Origin: Shewanella sp. Isolate13
Lineage (GTDB): Bacteria > Pseudomonadota > Gammaproteobacteria > Enterobacterales > Shewanellaceae
Reading direction: 5' to 3'
DNA: 64,000 nucleotides
NCBI RefSeq assembly: GCF_022398325.1
Contig: NZ_JAKEVD010000009.1
Location: 62,001 to 126,000 of the forward strand
Shown: piece after piece, positions 47,140-55,200 of the stretch
How positions within the stretch are numbered: the first letter of the stretch is position 1
Layout: every line of letters starts with the position of its first letter
Position numbers and translations under genes: made by a program
The notes under the pieces: model-generated
The model's input: the letters and a program-made list of their open reading frames with translations, nothing else
Databases searched by the model: none
Told to the model about the DNA's origin: nothing

Positions 47140-47910
47140 ATGCAAACATTGACAATAGATATTAGTGGTTCCAAAGCCTTATTTGAGATAGATATTCAAG
47201 GCCGAATTGAGCAGTATAAAATTGCGCTGGCTGATAGCTTCAATCTCGCGAGTTTGAACTCGCTGATAGCGGAATTGGAACAGGACTATGGTCTGAATGA
47301 TTATGCTCTGGGGATAGCCGTCCCTGGTTTGGTGCAGGCGCAGGAGTTGGTCTCATGTCAGTCTTTACCCGGCCTTAAGGGACTAAGTGCTGCTAAGTTA
47401 ATCACTCAGGCGAGTCAGACTCTCATTGCCAATGACTGCGACGCAGGAATGCAGGCTTTAGTCGATCCTAAGCAAGTGTGTGAGTTGCTAGTGATGTGCG
47501 ATGTGGGGATCGGCTTATCGATCGCCATCAACGGCGTACCTTTTACTGGCGCATCTGGCATGGCTGGGGAGTTGGGGCACAGTCGTTTATTGACAGAGTT
47601 TGGTGAGTTTAGCTTAGAGCAAGTCGCGAGTGGGGCAGCGATTAAACGTCGTAATTGGACCCGCAATGAAGATATTGCACGAGCGGGCAGCTATATCGGC
47701 GCGAGCCTTGCTTGGGTGGTAAACCTATTTAATCCATCTCGGATCTACCTAGCTGGTAGCTTGATGGATAACCCTCACTACTATCAAGCCTGCTTGGCTT
47801 CGATTAAAGAGATGGCACTGGCGATCCCTGTGGCGCAGGTGAAGATTAACCGTGTCGATGATCGTGAAACGATCGTCTGTCGCGGCCTTAAGGTGATGCT
47901 AGCGAAGTAA
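47140..47910 (+). CDS. ROK-family-like protein lacking the zinc cluster
   Basis: A protein of 256 residues, shorter than the usual ROK kinases (about 300). The N-terminal ATP-binding strand reads IDISGSKALFEIDIQG (usual form DIGGTK). The next part (DYALGIAVPGLVQAQELVSC, then NDCDAGMQALV) and GMAGELGHSRLLTEFGEFSL correspond to the sugar-kinase core. The typical CxCGxxGCxE zinc motif after GHxxxx is absent. It could be a diverged glucokinase-like or a non-catalytic ROK protein. GGAG precedes the ATG. Function unassigned. Confidence 0.6.
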   Translation: MQTLTIDISGSKALFEIDIQGRIEQYKIALADSFNLASLNSLIAELEQDYGLNDYALGIAVPGLVQAQELVSCQSLPGLKGLSAAKLITQASQTLIANDCDAGMQALVDPKQVCELLVMCDVGIGLSIAINGVPFTGASGMAGELGHSRLLTEFGEFSLEQVASGAAIKRRNWTRNEDIARAGSYIGASLAWVVNLFNPSRIYLAGSLMDNPHYYQACLASIKEMALAIPVAQVKINRVDDRETIVCRGLKVMLAK

Positions 47911-47979
47911 GCCTTAATATGGTGATGCAGCGACAGCCTAGCCGTCGCTGTTTTCATCTTATCTGAATACTGCTCAGCT

Positions 47980-48780
47980 TTAGCTTGGCTCCTCTACTAT
48001 GACAAAGCCTCTATTTTTGTTTACATCCATCGTTGCCATCGCCTTTAACAGTGCCTGACTATTTACCCATACCCAGTTCTGATAAGTATTGGAGACATCC
48101 ATTATCAAAAAAGAATCTGAATCATGGTGATAAGCCACTATAGGGGAGAAGTGCCCGGCTCCTTTCTGTTTTAAACTGGCCCTAGCGTAATTTGCAATAA
48201 TATAGGCTCGTTGCTGTTGTAGCGCAGAGATTAGATGCTGCTTCACCCCTGAGAGATACTCAGTATTTGCCAGCTGTTTAGTATCGACATGGGTTTTGCT
48301 TGTTTTAAAGTTCAAAGATTGGGCTAATGCTTCTAGCTCTTCTAACTGCATACCTAACTGACCAGTGAACTGTGTCGTCTTAGGCTTACCCAGCAGCTGT
48401 GACTTTGTCAGCGTACTGCTGGCTAAAATACTCGCCTGACTGTAGCGGTGAAACAGTGGACTGACTCCCTTAGGAAAGTATGCACTCTCCTCCTTGCTGA
48501 TTAGGCGGCTATCTTGCGGGATCTTTGTGTTGTCGGCGTCAACCCTGAGTGCATTGGCGATAATCGTCATCGAGGCTACCCCGCAAAAGACTTTATTTTC
48601 TTGGCCCTCAAAGTGTGGCGCTAGCTGGAAAAAGTCCTGCTTGGACTCTGCTAATATCAGTCGACTTTTGCCCTCTTGGCTCGACCAGTCAATGACTTGA
48701 GCTGTTGCGGTTTGCCATAGGCATATCAATACGCCGCCTAAATAAATTGTGGCTAAACTTACGCGTCTTTTTATCTGCAT
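47980..48780 (-). CDS. Exported phytochelatin-synthase-like protein (peptidase C83)
   Basis: A protein of 266 residues with a signal peptide (cut near ATAQ). The catalytic triad of phytochelatin synthase is recognisable: Cys66 (KVFCGVASMTIIANAL), His210 (GAGHFSPIVAYH) and Asp228 (FLIMDVS). The His-Asp spacing of 18 equals that of the plant and Nostoc enzymes as known, while the Cys-His gap is about 30-40 residues longer. Such enzymes cleave or transfer the gamma-Glu-Cys unit of glutathione. Bacterial short forms mainly hydrolyse glutathione. It is predicted to act in the periplasm, which is unusual for glutathione chemistry. It is monocistronic. Confidence 0.8.
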   Translation of the reverse strand: MQIKRRVSLATIYLGGVLICLWQTATAQVIDWSSQEGKSRLILAESKQDFFQLAPHFEGQENKVFCGVASMTIIANALRVDADNTKIPQDSRLISKEESAYFPKGVSPLFHRYSQASILASSTLTKSQLLGKPKTTQFTGQLGMQLEELEALAQSLNFKTSKTHVDTKQLANTEYLSGVKQHLISALQQQRAYIIANYARASLKQKGAGHFSPIVAYHHDSDSFLIMDVSNTYQNWVWVNSQALLKAMATMDVNKNRGFVIVEEPS

Positions 48781-49124
48781 CTTGCTTCTTCGTATAACAG
48801 TGAGTGAACTGGCTTGAATGATCTCGAGTTACAGCTTTCTATGCATCACTAGCAGTCTTAGTTGTTTTAGTAAAACAGAGCTTGTTGTACATACGGGGAG
48901 CACCAATTTGAGTGCTAATCAAAGTTGAACCCAAAAGAGAAGTTAATAGAAGTCAGATTTTATGGGGATTAGATCGACAATTATTTGCACTTTAACTTAT
49001 TTATTACTGACGTTTTGTATATTTTATGCTAGAAAGTGGGCATTGTGATTGAGTTAAACCATAGAGCCTTGTTTAAGGTTTGATTGTGTTTAAGTATAAA
49101 TAATTAAAAGTTAAGGGTAAGTAT
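48781..49124. other. Divergent intergenic gap, PCS-like and M24 genes
   Basis: A 344-base AT-rich gap that holds the promoters of the two divergent genes. AAGGG lies seven bases before the M24 start at 49125. No recognisable gene or RNA element. Confidence 0.45.
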
Positions 49125-50342
49125 ATGACCTTAGGTGTTGGCGGTTCTACCGCAGAGCAGGAATTAGCAAAACTAACCGATATGACTCAAGGCGTTGAGC
49201 CTATTAGCCGTGAAGAGTATCAAGCTCGAATCACTAAGGCGCAAGGGATCATGAAGGAGCAGGGCATTGCCGCTATTTATCTAAATGCTGGCACGAACCT
49301 GTACTACTACACGGGAACGCGTTGGTACGCGAGTGAACGTATGGTTGGAGCGATTCTACCTGCTCAGGGCGATGTCGAATATATCGCGCCTGCGTTTGAA
49401 GTCGATACTCTGAATGGCTTTATGGTTATCGAAGGTAAGGTGAATACTTGGCAAGAAGATGAAAGTCCTTTTGCTTTGTTTGGTAACGTACTGGCTAACA
49501 TGGGGATCGAAAGCGGTGATATCGGTATCGACGAGTCTGCGGCTTTCTTTATTTTCGATGGCGTGCGTCAAGCCCACCCTCAGTATAACTATGTTAATGC
49601 TAAACCTGTCACTGCCGGTTGCCGTATGATCAAGTCGGCTGTTGAACTGAGCCTGCTGCAACGCGCTAAAGATATGACAATGGAAGTGCATAAAGCGGTT
49701 GCGCGCATTTTACACGAAGGCATTACTACTAGCGAAGTGGAAGCCTTTATCAATGCCGCCCACATTAAAGTCGGTATTCCTGCGGGCTCATACTTCTGTA
49801 TCGTGCTATTTGGTGAAGACAGCGCCTATCCCCACGGAGTTAAATCACCCAAAGCATTGGAGCTGAATGATACCGTATTGATCGACACCGGTTGTCAGCT
49901 ACATGGTTATAACTCAGATATCACCCGTACTTATGTATATGGTGAGCCTAGCCCACGTCAGCGTGAGTTGTGGCAGCTTGAGCAAGACGCACAGATCGCA
50001 GGTTTTGAAGCGGCGCAACTCGGCGCAACTTGTGCTAGCGTTGACCGTGCAGCCCGTGATGTACTCGAAGCGGCAGGTTTTGGTCCCGGTTATGATGTGC
50101 CAGGACTTCCGCACCGCACTGGTCATGGCGTGGGGCTCGATATCCATGAATGGCCATACCTAGTGCTAAACGATCATACTCCACTTGAAGCGGGTATGTG
50201 TTTCAGTAATGAACCAATGCTATGTGTACCAAGCGAGTTTGGTGTGCGCCATGAAGACCACTTCTATATGAGTGAGGAGGGTCCTGTGTGGTTCACTAAG
50301 CCTGCGCACTCAATTGACGACCCATTCGGTTACGAAGCTTAA
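49125..50342 (+). CDS. M24 family aminopeptidase/prolidase
   Basis: A protein of 405 residues: a creatinase N-like domain (residues about 35-165) and the M24 peptidase core. The metal ligands are seen: Asp254 (LIDTGCQLHG), Asp265 (GYNSDITRTY), His in HRTGHGVGLDIHEWP, Glu in FSNEPMLCVP and Glu in VRHEDHFYM. The order matches prolidase/X-Pro aminopeptidases. It differs from the longer M24 enzyme at 43746-45533 in having one N-terminal domain. Monocistronic with a strong terminator. Confidence 0.88.
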   Translation: MTLGVGGSTAEQELAKLTDMTQGVEPISREEYQARITKAQGIMKEQGIAAIYLNAGTNLYYYTGTRWYASERMVGAILPAQGDVEYIAPAFEVDTLNGFMVIEGKVNTWQEDESPFALFGNVLANMGIESGDIGIDESAAFFIFDGVRQAHPQYNYVNAKPVTAGCRMIKSAVELSLLQRAKDMTMEVHKAVARILHEGITTSEVEAFINAAHIKVGIPAGSYFCIVLFGEDSAYPHGVKSPKALELNDTVLIDTGCQLHGYNSDITRTYVYGEPSPRQRELWQLEQDAQIAGFEAAQLGATCASVDRAARDVLEAAGFGPGYDVPGLPHRTGHGVGLDIHEWPYLVLNDHTPLEAGMCFSNEPMLCVPSEFGVRHEDHFYMSEEGPVWFTKPAHSIDDPFGYEA

Positions 50343-50363
50343 TACAGCTAGCTTTTGCCAAAC

Positions 50364-50395
50364 AAAAGCCCGAATGGTTATCCATTCGGGCTTTG
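50364..50395. terminator. Bidirectional terminator between M24 and FKBP genes
   Basis: Stem GCCCGAATGG/CCATTCGGGC with a TTAT loop. It has A-rich sequence before and T-rich after (CTTTGTTTTA), and ends both the M24 gene (plus) and the convergent FKBP gene (minus). Confidence 0.85.
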
Positions 50396-50420
50396 TTTTA
50401 TTTCAAAAAAATAATCAGTG

Positions 50421-50891
50421 TTAATCAATACTGATTAGCTCAACATCAAAGATTAGGGTGGAGCCTCCGCCGATCTTACCAGCACTACGATTACCGTATG
50501 CCAGCTCACTTGGTATAAAGAAGCGTGCTTTCTCGCCGACGACCATCAACTGTACGCCTTCGGTCCAACCCTTAATTACTCGATTAAGTGGAAATGCGAT
50601 GGGTTCGCCACGTTCAACAGAGCTATCGAACACAGTGCCATCGATTAAGGTGCCATGATAGTGCACGGTCACTGTGTCGTTGGCCTTTGGGTGTACAGTG
50701 CCAGTTCCAGGCTCAAGCACTTGGTATTGCAGTCCAGAAGCCGTGGTCGTTACACCATCTTTTAGTTTGTTCTCGGCAAGGAACGCATTGCCTAAGGCGA
50801 TATTTTCTTTGGCCGCTTTCTGGTTATTCATCGAGGAAAAAAAGTAAAAAACAACACAAGCAATTACCACAACCGCTAAAACCATTCTCAT
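50421..50891 (-). CDS. Membrane-anchored FKBP-type peptidyl-prolyl isomerase
   Basis: About 156 residues. A single N-terminal membrane segment (MRMVLAVVVIACVVFYFFSS) is followed by an FKBP domain: TASGLQYQVLEPGTG, VTVHYHGTLIDGTVFDSS, RVIKGWTEGVQLMVVGEKAR and the active-site-like IPSELAYGNR. It acts as a periplasmic folding helper or a cis-trans isomerase anchored in the inner membrane. The ATG at 50891 with AAGGTG eight bases before is preferred over the GTG at 50921. Similar to FklB but with a membrane anchor instead of a dimerisation domain. Confidence 0.85.
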   Translation of the reverse strand: MRMVLAVVVIACVVFYFFSSMNNQKAAKENIALGNAFLAENKLKDGVTTTASGLQYQVLEPGTGTVHPKANDTVTVHYHGTLIDGTVFDSSVERGEPIAFPLNRVIKGWTEGVQLMVVGEKARFFIPSELAYGNRSAGKIGGGSTLIFDVELISID

Positions 50892-51164
50892 TTTTGAGCC
50901 ACCTTGTTTTGATTTGACCACCTATGATAGCGAATCGCTATCTGTAGGTAAATCTTGGTATTAACACCAAAGTACGCCGCTTCTATCGTTTTGCTACTAA
51001 GCTTTAGGGTATTTGCTCAGAGAGAAAATTCGCCGCCAAATAATTGATTGATAAGCACTGCTTATATGAATTATTGTTGGCACTTATGTGTTAATGTTGC
51101 CGGGTTGGGCTACTATGTTCGGTTGCGAATCTAATCTTTAACACGCGGTTATCGAGGAAAAGTC

Positions 51165-52235
51165 ATGTTTAAACCAAGCTCCGTGAGAAGTTTCTCAATT
51201 GTCCTTTCGACTCTGCTATATCTGCCTTTAGCTGTATCTTACGCCGCGCAGCTTGATGGCGCAGAGCCTGCACAAGAGTTTGAGCCTTACTTTTATCTTG
51301 GAGCAAAGGCAGGCCAGATGCATTATCAAAATGCGTGTGAAAGCTGGAGCATAGCCTGTGATGGAAACGATGTTGGCTTCGGCGGTTTTGCGGGTTATCA
51401 AGCGTGGCAATATTTAGGTTTTGAGACCGCTTACCTTGACCTAGGGGAGGCGGTGGCGCATTACTCAGAAAGCGGTGTCGATAATACTTATATTGGCAGC
51501 ATGAAAGGCTGGGAACTCTCGGCAGTGACTCGGTTTAGCTTGAGTGAAAGTTTTGAGCTATTTGCAAAGGCTGGTGGTTTCTATTGGGATGGTGATAATC
51601 GTGGCCCTTACAGCCGTAACTCAGATTCTGATTGGGCGCCGATACTAGGTGCTGGGGTTGAGTATCAGCTATCGCCTTCATGGGTCGCGCGACTCGAATA
51701 TCAATATATCGATAGCTTAGGCAGTGAGCTGATTGGTGGTAGCAATGGCCACTTAACCACTTTAGGTATTAGCTATCGTTTTGGTCAAAGTGCAGAAAAA
51801 GTGCAGCCGCCTGTTAAAGAAATTCCGGTAACCTTACCTGAAAAAATTCCTCCAGTAACACCTAAAACTCTTGTATTACCTGCAGTAACGGTAACCAGTT
51901 TATTTGATTTTGACAGCAGTAAATTAACCAATCCCGACTCTTTAGCACCAGTGGTTGAGCGGTTAAAGCAAGTCCCCACGGCTGTAGCCAATATTAAAGG
52001 TTATACCGACTCTAAAGGCAACGCAGCCTACAACCAAGCATTGTCGGAACGTAGGGCTCAAGCCGTCGCGGACTATCTCATTGCGGCGGGCATAAAACCC
52101 GAGCAGATAGAGGTACATGGTTATGGTGAGCAATTCCCGGTAATGAAAAATGATACCCCTGAGCATCGCCATGAAAACCGCCGAGTGTTAATACACATCC
52201 AATCAACGACATCAGAAATGAAGCCGGAGATCTAA
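51165..52235 (+). CDS. OmpA-family outer-membrane protein
   Basis: A protein of 356 residues: signal peptide (cut after YAAQ region), an eight-stranded barrel-like N-terminal part (YFYLGAKAGQMHYQNACES and LEYQYIDSLGSELIGGS are typical strands) to about residue 205, a Pro-rich linker (KVQPPVKEIPVTLPEKIPPV), and an OmpA C-terminal peptidoglycan-binding domain (NIKGYTDSKGNAAYNQALSE, then GYGEQFPV and HRHENRRVLIHI). Good Shine-Dalgarno (GAGGA). Its stop is two bases before the next ATG, so it is translated with the large Ig-like lipoprotein gene. Confidence 0.9.
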   Translation: MFKPSSVRSFSIVLSTLLYLPLAVSYAAQLDGAEPAQEFEPYFYLGAKAGQMHYQNACESWSIACDGNDVGFGGFAGYQAWQYLGFETAYLDLGEAVAHYSESGVDNTYIGSMKGWELSAVTRFSLSESFELFAKAGGFYWDGDNRGPYSRNSDSDWAPILGAGVEYQLSPSWVARLEYQYIDSLGSELIGGSNGHLTTLGISYRFGQSAEKVQPPVKEIPVTLPEKIPPVTPKTLVLPAVTVTSLFDFDSSKLTNPDSLAPVVERLKQVPTAVANIKGYTDSKGNAAYNQALSERRAQAVADYLIAAGIKPEQIEVHGYGEQFPVMKNDTPEHRHENRRVLIHIQSTTSEMKPEI

Positions 52236-52237
52236 CT

Positions 52238-55200
52238 ATGTCCTTATTTAAACAAGTATATCGCCAGCTGTTCTTGCTGACTTTATTGATTCTTGCTGGT
52301 TGTGGTGGCGATGACGATGGTTTTCCTACAGGGGGCTGCGGTGGACCCGGTGACCCATGCCCTGCCTATGCGGTCGCTCTTGATATTACTCCAAGCAACA
52401 GTGTTATCGCAGTAAGTACCCAGCAAATTTATCAAGCTATCGCGACCTACAGCGACGGTGAAATTAAGGATGTTAGCCAAGAGGTCAGCTGGTCGAGCAG
52501 TGAGCCTACGCTTGCCAGTATTTCTGCAAATGGTGTCGCTATGGGGGTCTTAGCGGGAGAGGTGCAGATCACCGCAAGTCTTCCCCCTGCACAAGAAGGG
52601 GGCACGGTATTAACCGATAGCGCGGCACTTAAGGTGACGGATGCCGCTCTGACCGCACTGAATATTGAACCTGGACAGGCACAGATATTGGTTGGAATGA
52701 GTCAGCGTTATCGTGCCTTGGCTTTATTTGCCGATGGTCATCAACAAGATGTGACTAACGATGCTAGCTGGACAAGCTTAGACACCAATATCGCAACGAT
52801 AGGGAGCGATGGAGAAGCTATCGGCATTGCAACAGGGCTTACAGTGGGTGTAACGCAGGTGAAAGCGCATTTTTCTGCTCAAGAGGCATTGGCTACATTA
52901 GTCGTGCTAGCGACTAAACCTAGTCAGCTATTGATTACTCCCCCTAATGAAGTATTACCAAACGGCACCAGTCTGCAGTATCAAGCCCACCTGATCTTAG
53001 AGGACGGTTTGAGTATCGATGTGACGCCGCAGTCAGCGTGGCAAAGCTCCTCCGTGGATATTGCGTCTATCGATGACCAAGGTTTTTTGGTGGCTAAGAC
53101 ACTGGGGCAAACACGAGTGAGCGCGACGCTCTCCTTTGCCGATATTAGCTTATCCGATACAACCAGCGCGACGGTTGTGGATGCGCAGCTCAGTAACTTA
53201 ATCGTGACTCCCTCCCAGGGGATATTTCCTGTGGGAACCAAAGGCAGTTATGTTGCTACGGCCTACTTTTCAGATGGTCAGGTAAAAGATGTGAGCCGTG
53301 ATGCACTCTGGTCTGCATCACAACCTGATGTTGTCGACATAACAGCACAAGGGCAAAATGCTGGCGATGCCACTGCTATAGCGGTTGGTAGTTCAAGCAT
53401 TACCGCCACCTATCAAGAGCTAAGTGCCGATGCACAGCTAGAGGTTACCGATGCTGTGTTAACCTCGCTGCAGATCTCTCCTTTAAATACCCAAGTACCG
53501 GCTGGTACTCAGGTTCAATATCACGCCCATGCAAGTTTTAGTGATGGTAGCGTAAAAGATGTCACGAGTTTGGGGTATTGGCAAAGTAGTGAGCCGCAAA
53601 TCGCTTCTGTTGGCTTAACGGGAGGGCTTTCTGGCATCGCGGATACTTATCTAGAGGGGGTTACCGAGATCCGCTTCGATTATCTGGGACAGAGTCAGTC
53701 GACAGAGTTAATGGTGACGGCAGCGACTTTGGTCGATTTACAGATCTCACCGAGAGATCTGCAGGTACCCATAGGGACGCAAGGCCAATATATTGCAATT
53801 GCCTATTACTCAGATGGGCATAGCAAGGATGTTACGAAGCAGGCGAGCTGGATATCGAGTAACAGAGAAGTCGTGAGCATTGTTAATACCGGAGTCGATG
53901 CTGGTTATGCCAAGGGACTTAGCGAGGGGCTGGTAGAGATCACGGCAACCTATGCAGGGCTAAGCTCTGGAGTCAGCTCAACATCTATGGGGCGCGATTC
54001 GCAAGCTGTAGCTGAGATTGGGGCATTGACAACCATCAGCAGCAAAACAACGGCCAAGGTCACCCCTGCAATTTTACAGAGCCTAATCATCTCACCAGTC
54101 AGCGCGAGCGTTGCAGCAGGCAATCATCAGCCTTATCAATTGTTCGCGCTCTTTTCTGATGCTAGCAGTAAAGAGGTGACACCTTACGCCTATTGGCAAA
54201 CCAGTGATACCAGCATTGCCACCATCGACCGCTTTGGCTTAGCGCATAGTCTTGTTGAGGGACAGGTGAAGATTGTTGCCAGTTATCTTGGCATGCAGGT
54301 CAGTGCCGATTTAGTTGTGACTGATGCGGTGATCGCTCAGTTGCAGGTTTCCCCCGCAGAGAGCAGCATCGCAGTAGGTTATAGCCAGCAACTGATTGCA
54401 ACGGCCTATTATTCAGATGGTCATAGCAGCGATGTCTCTAGCTTAGCCAATTGGAGTTCGCTGTCGCCCTCAATTGTTCAGGTGAACGCCACAGGACTTG
54501 CCGAAGGTGCGGCTCAAGGGAGCTCGAGCATCGAGGCTAGCTATCAAGGCATGCAAGCAAGCGCCAATGTTAATGTCACCAGTGCAATACTCGAGTCGGT
54601 TACTTTGACACCTGTAACAGCGACAGTGGCGGCGGGGAACACTCAGCAGTATCGATTGTTTGGCATATTCTCTGACGGTAGTCATAAAGAGTTAACTTAT
54701 GTAGCCAGCTGGCAGTCCAAGGCATTAGCAGTTGCAACCATTGATAAATATGGCTTAGCCCAAAGTTATCAACTGGGGATGAGTCAGATCCAAGCGAGTT
54801 ATATCGGTTTCTCAGCGGTTGCAGAGCTTAATGTGACCGATGCCGAAGTGACTAGTCTTCAAGTCTCTCCTGCAAACCTATCGGTTCCGTTGGGGACGAC
54901 GGGGCAGTATCGCGCCGATGCATTTTATTCCGATGGTCATACGAGTGATGTCACCCATTTAGCCACTTGGAGTGTTATCGATCCAAGCCTAGTTAATATT
55001 GCGGCAACGGGAAGCGAGGCGGGCTTTGCCGAGGCAATTGCGGTCGGGATGACAAAAGTGCAAGCCGATTTTGAAGGGCAGAGCGATAAGGTTGATGTGA
55101 AGGTAACCGATGCTGTCATTGAAAACCTAGTGATCTCACCGGCTTATAGCAGTATTGCTGCAGGGCTCAGCCAGCCTTATCAAGCGATAGGTGTGTTCTC

